A program made the position numbers and the translations under genes. Below are positions 25,649-33,778 of a stretch of 58,164 nt of DNA, in pieces (position 1 is the stretch's first letter; the number at the start of each line of letters is the position of its first letter). The stretch is from an uncultured Eubacteriales bacterium (GTDB lineage Bacteria > Bacillota > Clostridia > Christensenellales > CAG-314): the NCBI GenBank assembly GCA_949289125.1, contig CASEME010000022.1:1-58164 (forward strand), in the 5' to 3' direction. The notes below the pieces were generated by a model. It ran no database searches. It worked only from the letters and a program-made list of their open reading frames with translations, and was not told where the DNA came from.

Positions 25649-27130
25649 TTAATGGCTACGTTTGTTGACATTGACAATTTTTGTAGCAATATTATTTACA
25701 AATTGAGAATCGTGTTCGACAAACATCATTGTAGACGGATACTGCAACAAAAGTTGCTCTATTTGCACGCGCGAATATATGTCAATATAGTTGAGCGGTT
25801 CGTCCCAAATATAAAGGTGCGCTTGCTGACTGAGGCTGTTTGCAATAAGCACTTTTTTCTTTTGTCCGAGCGAATATTGCGACATATCTTTGTCAAACTG
25901 TTCACGTTCGAAGTCGAGCTTGCGCAAAATTGTGAGAAACAAAGTGAGGTCAACACCGTTTTGCCGTGCAAAATCAAACAAACTGCCTTGTAAAAAGGAC
26001 GTATCTTGCGGAACGTACGATACAACAACATTGTTGGATAGGCTTACTGTGCCACCATAATCAATATCACGCCCCAACAAAAGTTTGATAATACTACTTT
26101 TGCCACTGCCATTAGTACCACATAGTGCAATGCGGTCGCCATTTGTAACATCAAAGGTAACAGGATTGCAAATTGTCTTTGTACCATAACGCACAGTAAC
26201 GTTTTCCAACCTTGCAAGGCGTTTTGCCACATAGCGCAATGGGTGCAACTTGAGACTTTCTGTATTTTCCACATCCTTCAACAGTGCCTGCTTTTGTTCT
26301 ATTGCACGGCGTTGTCTGCTTTCGGTGGCTTTGGCTCGCTGCATCATACGTGCAGACTGGTGTCCGATATATCCCCTGTCGCCAGCGCCCTGTCCTATCT
26401 TGGACGCTTCTATTATGTCCGCCCACTGTCGCGTGCGTTTGATTGCCTGTTGCAACTGTTTTATATCCTTTTGCAATGTGTCGTTTTGTTGCTGTTCGTG
26501 TTGCTGACGATTGTCAAAGTTGGCTTTCCAACTTGTATAGTTGCATTTTTGCACTTCTATAGTATGCCTGTTGAGTGACAGTATGTGGTCTACACAACTG
26601 TCCAAAAAAGCTCTGTCGTGCGATACAAGCACAAAGCCTTTTTTTGCTTTGAGATACTGCGCCACTACTTTGCGTGTTTGCAAGTCCAAGTGATTGGTCG
26701 GCTCGTCTATCAGGTGAAATTTGTTTTGGTTGACAAACAGCAAGGCAAGCAATACCTTGGTCTGTTCGCCACTCGAAAGAGTTGCAAATGTCCTATTCAA
26801 AATATCTTCTTCCAACTGCAAAGCGTACAGCTCTTTTACAAACTGCCATTGTTCGCAAAAGGGAGCAATTTGGCTAACAATATTCTCTACAGTATTGTTT
26901 TTGTCTGCCACCTCATAAGGGAAATAGTCAAAGGGTACAGACGAGATAATATGACCTTGATATTGATATTCACCCATCAATAGTTTTAAGAACGTTGTTT
27001 TGCCCTTGCCGTTGCGCCCAATAAAGCCCAACTTCCAATCGGTATCAATCACAAACGAACACTTGTCGAATATTTTTTGGTACGCATAGCCGTAGCTGAA
27101 GGTAAGGTTGTCTACTTTGATTATACTCAT
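25649..27130 (-). CDS. ABC-F ribosomal protection protein, Lsa/Vga-like
   Basis: 493 residues with two ABC domains and no membrane segment. First domain: Walker A GRNGKGKTT (38-46), signature LSSGEQ (118-123), IDEPTNHLD (141-149). Second domain: GTNGSGKSS, YSLGQKKK and IWDEPLNYID. The linker (about 190-290) is the charged helical arm that reaches into the ribosome in antibiotic-resistance ABC-F proteins. The overall match is closest, by memory, to the Lsa group, which protects against lincosamides, streptogramin A and pleuromutilins. AGGAGG precedes the ATG. The upstream leader looks like a drug-responsive attenuator, which supports a protection role over a housekeeping one. The drug range is inference. 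Confidence 0.88.
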   Translation of the reverse strand: MSIIKVDNLTFSYGYAYQKIFDKCSFVIDTDWKLGFIGRNGKGKTTFLKLLMGEYQYQGHIISSVPFDYFPYEVADKNNTVENIVSQIAPFCEQWQFVKELYALQLEEDILNRTFATLSSGEQTKVLLALLFVNQNKFHLIDEPTNHLDLQTRKVVAQYLKAKKGFVLVSHDRAFLDSCVDHILSLNRHTIEVQKCNYTSWKANFDNRQQHEQQQNDTLQKDIKQLQQAIKRTRQWADIIEASKIGQGAGDRGYIGHQSARMMQRAKATESRQRRAIEQKQALLKDVENTESLKLHPLRYVAKRLARLENVTVRYGTKTICNPVTFDVTNGDRIALCGTNGSGKSSIIKLLLGRDIDYGGTVSLSNNVVVSYVPQDTSFLQGSLFDFARQNGVDLTLFLTILRKLDFEREQFDKDMSQYSLGQKKKVLIANSLSQQAHLYIWDEPLNYIDIYSRVQIEQLLLQYPSTMMFVEHDSQFVNNIATKIVNVNKRSH

Positions 27131-27169
27131 ATAGTCCTCCTCTATGTTGAGAGCTACTTATGCGCAAAC

Positions 27170-27360
27170 AAAAAAGCCGCAAGTTGTACCTTGCGACCAA
27201 TAAGCAACTAAAGGCAATATGAGTTAATAAATTGACCGAAATATTGCCAACAATTATAAGGGAAGCTATTGAAAAAAGTGCATAACAAAGGTATATCTTG
27301 CAAAACTTGTCAACTATGCGCATAAGCATAAGTTGAATATAAAGTTGTTATCTGCAAGAA
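27170..27360 (-). promoter_or_regulatory. Transcription attenuator leader of the ABC-F gene
   Basis: On the minus strand three segments can pair in alternatives. Segment 1 (27359-27353, TCTTGCA, inside the leader ORF) pairs with segment 2 (27302-27296, TGCAAGA). Segment 2 extended (27301-27290) pairs 10 of 12 bases with 27189-27178, the loop and 3' arm of the terminator. The terminator itself is CGCAAG (27195-27190) with CTTGCG (27183-27178), then GC and TTTTTT. A ribosome held on the leader ORF would cover segment 1 and free segment 2 to block the terminator. A further 10-bp complement links CTTATGCGCA (about 27330) and TGCGCATAAG (about 27160). Confidence 0.75.
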
Positions 27361-27371
27361 ACTATTGTCAT
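27348..27371 (-). CDS. Seven-residue leader peptide of the ABC-F attenuator
   Basis: ATG ACA ATA GTT TCT TGC AGA TAA encodes MTIVSCR. A strong ribosome site (AGAGAGG) lies six bases before the ATG, and the ORF begins about 20 bases after the predicted transcription start. Its last sense codons form segment 1 of the attenuator, the position expected for antibiotic-sensing leader peptides of ABC-F and erm genes. Confidence 0.7.
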   Translation of the reverse strand: MTIVSCR

Positions 27372-27396
27372 GTCTTTCCTCTCTGTAGTTTTTTTC

Positions 27397-27425
27397 ATTA
27401 TACACAAAAGTTGTTGCAATGTCAA
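27397..27425 (-). promoter_or_regulatory. Consensus sigma-A promoter of the ABC-F leader
   Basis: Minus-strand TTGACA (27425-27420) and TATAAT (27402-27397) with a 17-base spacer: both hexamers match the consensus fully. Confidence 0.9.
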
Positions 27426-27531
27426 TACCGAAAATTATATTTGTATTGCGTCTTGCCCAAACATACAACAGCAATACAAACTTACGTCTACCATTGCACC
27501 ACACACTAATGGGTGTATATACTTTTGTTAC

Positions 27532-28770
27532 TTACTCTTGCTCGTTTTGACAAAAACGCAAAATATCGCCCTTTTGTACAGGGTACGGACAAGGCAAAGT
27601 AAGTACCTGTTGCACCTTGGTGCATACTTGCACACTGTTGCCTACGCTATCCAATATGTTGTGAGCAACAAACTGTTTGTTGAAACTGTCACCCACAGAC
27701 AGTATTTCCAAAGTATCACCATCAACAAACTTGTTGCGTTGCTCGATAGTTGCTACACCGTCTTTCCAATCGAGCACAACTGCAATAAATTTGCTTTCTT
27801 CGATAGCTTTGCTTGAAGTGTAATATTGCCTTTCCACATCCTCGTCAAAGTAAAAACCTGTTGTATAACAACGATGACTTGCTTTGTTAAGCTCATTAGT
27901 AAGCTCGGTCAAACACTTGTCAAAGGCTGATTTTCCCTTGTAGTAGGCATCTATAGCCCGACGGTAAGCATTGACAACGGTAGCCACATAGAAAGCAGAC
28001 TTCATACGTCCTTCTATCTTGAAGCTGTCAATACCTGCGTCCATCAACTTGTCAATGTGACGCAACATGTTCATATCTTTGCTATTGAAAATATATGTGC
28101 CGTGCTCGTCTTCCATAACGGGCATTGCGCTGTCGTCATCTCTGCTGCACTCTTTTACTTCCCACTTCCAACGGCATGCCTGAACACACTCTCCACGGTT
28201 GCTGTTGCGATTGGTAAGATAGTTGGACATAAGGCATCTGCCCGAATAACTGATGCACATAGCTCCGTGCACAAAGCACTCTATACTGCACTGCGGTACA
28301 AACTGCTTGATAGCCGCAATTTCTGCAAGCGGTACTTCTCGTGCAAGCACTACTCTTTCGGCACCCATTTTGTGCCACATATTAACGGCATATTTGTTGG
28401 TTGTGTTTGCCTGCGTAGATACGTGGATATTGAGGTGACTGTGTGTTTTTACAAAGTCAAACACGCCAAGGTCAGACACCAACACTGCGTCCACTTGTGC
28501 CTTTTCCAACACTTTGAGGTAATCGCCAAGCTGTGCAAAGTCAGCTTCGGACGCAAAAATGTTGAGTGTTACATACACTTTTTTGTTGATACTATGCGCG
28601 TACTGTGTGGCTTGCGCTATTTGTTGGTCGGTAAAGTTGTCGGCAAAGGCACGCAAGCCAAACTGCTTGCCGGCAAGGTATACTGCATCTGCGCCAAAGT
28701 GAAAGGCAGTCAGCATTTTTTCATAACTGCCTGCAGGCGCAAGCAACTCTACTTTGTTGGTTTTTGTCAT
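27532..28770 (-). CDS. trhP: U32 family protein, prephenate-dependent tRNA uridine 5-hydroxylase type
   Basis: 412 residues. The N-terminus ELLAPAGSYEKM and the U32 signature (about 168-206, with ECFVHGAMC, YSGRCLMSNYL, NRGECVQACRW) are present. The Cys residues there fit the iron-sulfur cluster of this family. TrhP proteins hydroxylate U34 of tRNA; annotated names often remain peptidase or collagenase. The next upstream gene is a TrmR-type methyltransferase that would methylate the product, the same pairing as in Bacillus yrrM-yrrN-yrrO. AAGGAAG precedes the ATG. Only one U32 gene is found here, where Bacillus has two. Confidence 0.87.
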   Translation of the reverse strand: MTKTNKVELLAPAGSYEKMLTAFHFGADAVYLAGKQFGLRAFADNFTDQQIAQATQYAHSINKKVYVTLNIFASEADFAQLGDYLKVLEKAQVDAVLVSDLGVFDFVKTHSHLNIHVSTQANTTNKYAVNMWHKMGAERVVLAREVPLAEIAAIKQFVPQCSIECFVHGAMCISYSGRCLMSNYLTNRNSNRGECVQACRWKWEVKECSRDDDSAMPVMEDEHGTYIFNSKDMNMLRHIDKLMDAGIDSFKIEGRMKSAFYVATVVNAYRRAIDAYYKGKSAFDKCLTELTNELNKASHRCYTTGFYFDEDVERQYYTSSKAIEESKFIAVVLDWKDGVATIEQRNKFVDGDTLEILSVGDSFNKQFVAHNILDSVGNSVQVCTKVQQVLTLPCPYPVQKGDILRFCQNEQE

Positions 28771-28784
28771 TGTTACTTCCTTTT

Positions 28785-29369
28785 TTAGCGCACTCGCACC
28801 GATACTGTTACACCATCGCCAATTCGATGCAGTTGAGTGTCAAAATCTTTGTCTGAGGTAAGATTGGCAAGAAATTTTTGCAAATTGCGAGCAATGGTTA
28901 TGTGCTTGTGTCTTTTGTCGGGCAAGTTTTCCACCAGCCCTTTGTACAGCACGTTGTCGCAAAACAGTACCCCGCCAACATTGAGCACGGACTTCAAAAA
29001 TGGCAAAAATTCGTCGTATTGTCCTTTGGGCCCGTCCAAAAATATCATATCATAACTGCCCGTCAAGCGTCTTACTATATCGCAAGCGTCACCTTCAAAA
29101 ATGTTTACCCTGTCATACACGCCTGCTTGCTGTAAATTGGCACGTGCAAGCTCTATACTGTGCTCGTCTTTTTCTATGGTGTTGAGCGTAGCCTTAGGGC
29201 ATGCAGTAAGCATTATTATGCCGCTGTAACCTATTGCTGTGCCTACTTCTAAAATTTTGGAAGGCTGTTTGGCAAGTACAGTTTGTTGCAACAGCTTTGC
29301 GGTATCGTCCAACATAACGGGTATATGACTGTTGCGAGCAAACTGCAACATATCGTTAAGTTGCGACAT
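28785..29369 (-). CDS. trmR: O-methyltransferase, tRNA 5-hydroxyuridine methyltransferase type
   Basis: 194 residues of the catechol-O-methyltransferase-like fold. SAM motif ILEVGTAIGYSG, acidic ENDEH-like TIEKDEHS, and the metal-site segment FLDGPKGQYDEF followed by FCDNVLYKG are visible. With the U32 protein downstream (15-base gap), the likely job is making 5-methoxyuridine at tRNA position 34. The ATG has GGAG seven bases upstream and begins one base after the RNase J stop, so it is in the rnj operon. Confidence 0.85.
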   Translation of the reverse strand: MSQLNDMLQFARNSHIPVMLDDTAKLLQQTVLAKQPSKILEVGTAIGYSGIIMLTACPKATLNTIEKDEHSIELARANLQQAGVYDRVNIFEGDACDIVRRLTGSYDMIFLDGPKGQYDEFLPFLKSVLNVGGVLFCDNVLYKGLVENLPDKRHKHITIARNLQKFLANLTSDKDFDTQLHRIGDGVTVSVRVR

Positions 29370-29370
29370 A

Positions 29371-31362
29371 TTACCACTCCAACACAATAGGCAATACCAT
29401 GGGGTTGCGTTTGAGCTTTACTCTGAAGTAATGCCTTACTGTGCGTTGCATCTCACTTTTTAGCGCGCCTGCATTGTAATTGACGCCCATATCTTTGGCT
29501 ACTTCGGCTTTGATAAGACGTTTGAGATTGTCTATAGTAGAATCGTCACCCGAGAAGAAACAGCCTCTGCTTATTATTTCGGGTTCGCTCTTAATTTCGC
29601 CCGTTGTTTTATCCACACCTACAACTACTACCAACATGCCGTCTTCGGCAAGCGTTAAGCGGTCTTTCAATACAATGTTGCCAACGTCGCCTACACCCAA
29701 GCCGTCCACCATCACATTGCCACAAGCCACTTTGCCTGCAAGTTTGAACGTATTGGCATTGAGTTCTACAATATCCCCAAGGTCGGGCAAAATGATGTTG
29801 GCACTCTTGTGTCCCAACTTTTCCACCAACATAGCGTGCTGCTTGAGGTGTCTGTACTCGCCGTGAATAGGCATAAAGTTTTTGGGACGGATAAGCGTGT
29901 ACATCAGCTTGAGTTCTTCCTGACAAGCGTGTCCCGATACGTGAACATCCGCCAAGCGCGAGTATATAACTATTGCACCCAATCTGTACAGATTGTTGAT
30001 AACGTTGTAAACATCTTTTTCGTTGCCAGGTATTGGCGTTGCAGAGATAATGATAGTATCGTTGCTACCTATACGCACTTTGTTAAATTCCCCGCTTGCC
30101 ATACGCGTCAAAGCCGACATCGGTTCGCCCTGACTGCCCGTTGACAAAATGACCAACTTGCCGTCTTCTATATCGTCCACTTTGTCAATATCCACAAACA
30201 AGCTGTTGTCCAACTTGATGTACCCAACACGCGCGGCAGTGTCAATGTACTTTATCATGCTCCTGCCCGATACTGCTATTTTGCGTTTGTACAACTTTGC
30301 AAGCGACATTATCATACCCAAGCGGTCTATGTTGGAAGCAAAGGTAGCAATAATGATACGTCTGCCTTTGTTTTCACTAAACAGCTTATTCATTGTGTCG
30401 CTCACTACCGATTCGCTTACAGTGTAACCAGGTTTTTCAGCGTTAGTAGACTCGCTCATAAGTAGCAACACGCCCTCTTTGCCAATCTCGGCAATGCGGT
30501 TGAGATTCATAATCTCGTTGCCAAGCGGCGTGTAGTCCACCTTAAAGTCGCCCGTATGGAACACTGTACCTACAGGTGTACGCAAGCAAATAGCCACCGA
30601 GCCTGCCACACTGTGCGAAACGTGTATAAACTCTGCAGTAAAATCGTCCAACGACACCACGCTTTTGTCTGCAATAGCCACCATATTGACTTTGTCTACA
30701 ATATCGTGTTCCAACAGTTTGTTGCCTACAAGCCCCAAAGTAAGTTTGGTACCATATATATCCACTTTGTGTTTGAGTTTTTGCACCAAGAAAGGCAGAG
30801 AGCCTATATGGTCCTCATGACCGTGCGTTAGCAAAATACCTTTCAACTTGTCTTGATTGGCTATAATGTAACTCATATCGGGTATAACTACGTCTACACC
30901 AGGCATATCGTTGGTAGGGAAAGACATTCCGCTATCTATCACCACCATACTGTTGCCGTACTCGAACACAGTAATATTTTTGCCAATCTCGCCCACTCCG
31001 CCCAAAAACATAACTTTGAGTTTGCCCAAAGGCTGATAGTACTTCAATGGATTGACGCTTTGCGTATTGTTTTTGCGACGCTTGCTATTGACTGAGTTGT
31101 AATCGTGATTGTTGAAGCTATTGAACTCCTTAGAACTGTTGTTGGCGTTAACTCTGTTTTTTTGTTGTTTTTGACCTTGCTTTTTGGTAAAGTCTTTGGT
31201 CTGCAAGCGTTGTCTGTTGGCACGGTTTAGAGGCGAATTGTTGAGGATATCGTCTTGCTTGTCCGCACCCTTTTTGTTGGTCGCATTGCTCCGAAAACTG
31301 TCGGCACGCTTAGTGCGCGGTGCCGACTGTAAAGGAGCATTGTTGTTAAAATCTTTTTTCAT
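29371..31362 (-). CDS. rnj: Ribonuclease J with a basic N-terminal extension
   Basis: 663 residues against about 555 for the family. RNase J is a 5'-3' exo- and endonuclease of the metallo-beta-lactamase/beta-CASP fold, central to RNA decay in Firmicutes. The metal motif HGHEDH is at 180-185; ILSTGSQGEPMSAL and HVSGHACQEEL mark the beta-CASP part, and the C-terminal domain follows. Residues 1-110 are an extra disordered segment rich in Asn, Lys, Arg and Gln, probably RNA- or partner-binding. AGGAG precedes the ATG. Confidence 0.95.
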   Translation of the reverse strand: MKKDFNNNAPLQSAPRTKRADSFRSNATNKKGADKQDDILNNSPLNRANRQRLQTKDFTKKQGQKQQKNRVNANNSSKEFNSFNNHDYNSVNSKRRKNNTQSVNPLKYYQPLGKLKVMFLGGVGEIGKNITVFEYGNSMVVIDSGMSFPTNDMPGVDVVIPDMSYIIANQDKLKGILLTHGHEDHIGSLPFLVQKLKHKVDIYGTKLTLGLVGNKLLEHDIVDKVNMVAIADKSVVSLDDFTAEFIHVSHSVAGSVAICLRTPVGTVFHTGDFKVDYTPLGNEIMNLNRIAEIGKEGVLLLMSESTNAEKPGYTVSESVVSDTMNKLFSENKGRRIIIATFASNIDRLGMIMSLAKLYKRKIAVSGRSMIKYIDTAARVGYIKLDNSLFVDIDKVDDIEDGKLVILSTGSQGEPMSALTRMASGEFNKVRIGSNDTIIISATPIPGNEKDVYNVINNLYRLGAIVIYSRLADVHVSGHACQEELKLMYTLIRPKNFMPIHGEYRHLKQHAMLVEKLGHKSANIILPDLGDIVELNANTFKLAGKVACGNVMVDGLGVGDVGNIVLKDRLTLAEDGMLVVVVGVDKTTGEIKSEPEIISRGCFFSGDDSTIDNLKRLIKAEVAKDMGVNYNAGALKSEMQRTVRHYFRVKLKRNPMVLPIVLEW

Positions 31363-31692
31363 ATTCTCCTTAATATTATTTAATTGTAAAATATATATTT
31401 ACGGTAATGCCCTACCGCATAAGTCTGTTGTAATTTGTTGCAAATACCCTCATTGCACTACAAAAATATTGTAATAAACTGACGTTGTTTTGTCAACAAA
31501 TGTCTTGCCCTGTTGGTAATATTATTGCCTCAACATAGGCAAAAAACACATCAAAAAAGTTGATTGCACCGCCAATAGACAAAGTACTATTGACCTGATG
31601 TTGCAATCAACCTGTTTGACGACAAAATGCTGTAAAAATTATCGCACTTACAAAGTGCAGTGAGTTAGGTGTTTAGCTCACAAACCGCATTA
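31363..31692. other. Intergenic stretch upstream of rnj with hairpins
   Basis: No gene is seen. Besides the rnj promoter, it holds a two-level hairpin (TTGATTGCA 31561-31569 with TGCAATCAA 31603-31611, inner CCAATAG/CTATTG) that may end leftward transcripts of the membrane-protein pair. It also holds a short CGGTA/TACCG hairpin (31403-31418 region) within the rnj 5' leader. A 13-codon ORF without a clear ribosome site lies ahead of the latter. Confidence 0.45.
31468..31496 (-). promoter_or_regulatory. Sigma-A promoter of the rnj-trmR-trhP operon
   Basis: Minus-strand TTGACA (31496-31491) and TACAAT (31473-31468), spacer 17. The resulting leader is about 100 bases. Confidence 0.82.
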
Positions 31693-32646
31693 TTATGCTT
31701 CTTTGCTTTTTCGACTGTCTTCCATACCATAAATGTTGACACGTTTGGAAAAGTAAGGTCTGTTGTTTGCCTCAAAGTACTCCACCATATTGATACATTT
31801 TATAATGTAAAAAGCAATAAGGCTGAGTATTGCAGATACTACAGCAGTCCATTCGTTAAGCAAAAAGTAATTACCAACGGTGACTGCAATCATAAGTATT
31901 GCAAGCACGATAAACGTTTTGTAGTACACCGACCAGAAGTGACCGGGTAACTTTGCAAAGTTATTGGTCAAAGCGTCCTTTACCGACATACCATCTGCAA
32001 TGGAAGGCAACCAAAATGCAAACAGACAAAACCTTAATGTATACAGTGCCAAAGCAATTATCATAGCAGGTATAACCGTCCACCACTTGAAGGTGATGAG
32101 GAAAAGCAGATAAAAGCCAACTGAGGCAAATATTACAATAAGGTCGAGCGGGAACGTGACCAAAAACTGCAACAAAACAAATTTGAAACTTGTCCAAAAG
32201 CGTTTGAGGAAATACCAAGTAAACGGTCTGCGTGCATTAGTGGTCATAAACTCATTGAGACTCAATGCTGTAGTTAGGTCGGGAGCGGCAATAAGCATAC
32301 GATATACGCACATAATAACAAGCATAATTACATAGGATACCTCTATGCGGTTGAACAGATTGGGTATGCTTTCAATAGCTTGCTTTATTTCATTTACCTT
32401 TTGTTCGAGCGCTGCAGAAAACTCTTGCGCATCAAAAGTGCCGTTAGCAATAGATGTAATAGTATCGGACAAGAACTCTCCAAGTTGGAGTTTGTTGAGG
32501 GCATCAAACACTGCTGGCACGAGACTGCCAAACAGCATAACGCACAAAGCAACAACTATGGCTATTATAACTATTTGCAACAGCATAGTCTTAAGCCACA
32601 ACTGCCAGCAACTGCCGGAAATTCTCAATGAATTGCGAATCTTCAT
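31693..32646 (-). CDS. Polytopic membrane protein, unknown
   Basis: 317 residues with about six membrane segments and a soluble loop near 50-95 rich in Glu, Gln and Ala. The pattern FKWWTVIPAMIIAL, LRFCLFAFWLPSIADG, VKDALTNNF resembles the membrane domains often annotated as glycerophosphodiester phosphodiesterase-type or DUF975-like, but I cannot assign it. ATG 32646 has a GGGTG site and is preferred to the TTG two codons upstream. It lies 18 bases after the next protein of the pair; both probably work in one complex. Confidence 0.65.
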   Translation of the reverse strand: MKIRNSLRISGSCWQLWLKTMLLQIVIIAIVVALCVMLFGSLVPAVFDALNKLQLGEFLSDTITSIANGTFDAQEFSAALEQKVNEIKQAIESIPNLFNRIEVSYVIMLVIMCVYRMLIAAPDLTTALSLNEFMTTNARRPFTWYFLKRFWTSFKFVLLQFLVTFPLDLIVIFASVGFYLLFLITFKWWTVIPAMIIALALYTLRFCLFAFWLPSIADGMSVKDALTNNFAKLPGHFWSVYYKTFIVLAILMIAVTVGNYFLLNEWTAVVSAILSLIAFYIIKCINMVEYFEANNRPYFSKRVNIYGMEDSRKSKEA

Positions 32647-32664
32647 ATTCAAATCACCCGCCCT

Positions 32665-33489
32665 TTAATAAACTGAACGCTGAGGCAGGTCGCACCGTTC
32701 GTCGTGATTGACACGGAAATAGGTACGACAAGCAAAGCAAGGAAGAAAACTTAGCCACATATAATAGTACACAGCACATATTACCCAACGCCAATACCAT
32801 TGTGTGACTACACAACACAACGTAAGTATCACTATTCGGCTAATGACGTAAGTTGCGACTATACGCACTACCGAACGCCACTCCTGATGCATAAGGCGTA
32901 TGGAGTAACTCATTGCTACATTGACAGAAAAACGTTCGCTATGCACAGCAGGCAATGTACACACAAATACACTTACAAGATATGCAACAAATGCGTCTGC
33001 CAACAAAAACAATAGCATACACACAACTACCAAAGCAGTATTGTATACGTTTGGTACAATAAAGTACATAAGACCTACAACAAGGAAATTGAGCAATTCA
33101 GACACAAACCAAAGCAACGCAACAAAAAGGAGCGTAGGCAAAAAGCCTCGTATTGCATTTCGCACAATGTGCGAATTGTTGTTTAGTCCGAGTTGCATGT
33201 GTCTATTGATTTTGTATATAAGCGAGCTTATCGACAGTACGGCAAACAATATACCTATAACAGTTATCCACCAATAATTACCGTAACGCAACAACGAAAA
33301 ACCGCCAAACAAACTGTCAACAAAGTTTGTTTGCGTAACGTTGCCTGCCAAATAACTGTTGATTGTATCCGCACTGTTTATTGCAGGAGATGCAAAGCCC
33401 AAAATTGCGGCGGGTATTATTACAAAAGGCAATATATGGAAGAAATTGCGAAAATAATAAGCCAGCGCCTTTTTGCTTGGTTTGCTCAT
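32665..33489 (-). CDS. Polytopic membrane protein, unknown, partner of the downstream gene
   Basis: 274 residues with five or six membrane segments. N-terminus KKALAYYFRNFFHILPFVIIPA; a cytoplasmic loop near 110-125; a segment NVAMSYSIRLMHQEW that looks like the NFAKLPGHFW segment of the neighbour. The two proteins share layout but not obvious sequence. AAAGGGG nine bases before this ATG fixes the start. The final 25 residues are cytoplasmic with several Cys. Function unknown. Confidence 0.65.
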   Translation of the reverse strand: MSKPSKKALAYYFRNFFHILPFVIIPAAILGFASPAINSADTINSYLAGNVTQTNFVDSLFGGFSLLRYGNYWWITVIGILFAVLSISSLIYKINRHMQLGLNNNSHIVRNAIRGFLPTLLFVALLWFVSELLNFLVVGLMYFIVPNVYNTALVVVCMLLFLLADAFVAYLVSVFVCTLPAVHSERFSVNVAMSYSIRLMHQEWRSVVRIVATYVISRIVILTLCCVVTQWYWRWVICAVYYYMWLSFLPCFACRTYFRVNHDERCDLPQRSVY

Positions 33490-33519
33490 ACGCAAATACC
33501 CCTTTAGCTTAGTGTAATT

Positions 33520-33548
33520 ATTATACAATACTTTGCTTCAATAATCAA
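33520..33548 (-). promoter_or_regulatory. Sigma-A promoter of the membrane-protein pair
   Basis: Minus-strand TTGATT (33548-33543) and TATAAT (33525-33520) with a 17-base spacer. Confidence 0.7.
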
Positions 33549-33660
33549 TCAAATTTGAAAAGTTTGTACCAAACAAGCTACGTTGTATATTTGTGTCCTA
33601 ACGATTGCACTATACTTTGCAAAACAACACTATTATGTCTTTTTTGCCACAAAATACAAG

Positions 33661-33691
33661 CAGTTTTGTGCCATATGATGACAGTTTTGTG
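33661..33691 (+). repeat. Direct repeats upstream of the MATE promoter
   Basis: CAGTTTTGTG occurs at 33661-33670 and again at 33682-33691, 21 bases apart (two helical turns). The first copy also pairs with CACAAAA just upstream. They lie 23-53 bases before the -35 box, a usual place for an activator site. Confidence 0.45.
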
Positions 33692-33713
33692 TTATTTATC
33701 ACATATAAAATAG

Positions 33714-33741
33714 TTGCAAGCCTCATAAAAGGGAGTATAAT
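33714..33741 (+). promoter_or_regulatory. Sigma-A promoter of the MATE gene
   Basis: TTGCAA (33714-33719) and TATAAT (33736-33741) with a 16-base spacer. Confidence 0.65.
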
Positions 33742-33778
33742 AGTTAATATATTTTTATTGAGGTACAAAAAGCAGTAT

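Noticed and set aside
27045..27329. 94-codon minus-strand frame across the ABC-F leader and gene start
   Set aside because: It runs out of frame into the ABC-F gene, has no ribosome site, and crosses the attenuator terminator.
27131..27531. tRNA gene suspected from stem-loops upstream of the ABC-F gene
   Set aside because: No T-loop GTTCGA or acceptor stem is found; the stems fit an attenuator. No tRNA was seen elsewhere either.
33605..33778. 58-codon N-terminal extension of the MATE protein
   Set aside because: It spans the predicted promoter and the direct repeats, and the family begins near the DLTQGS segment.
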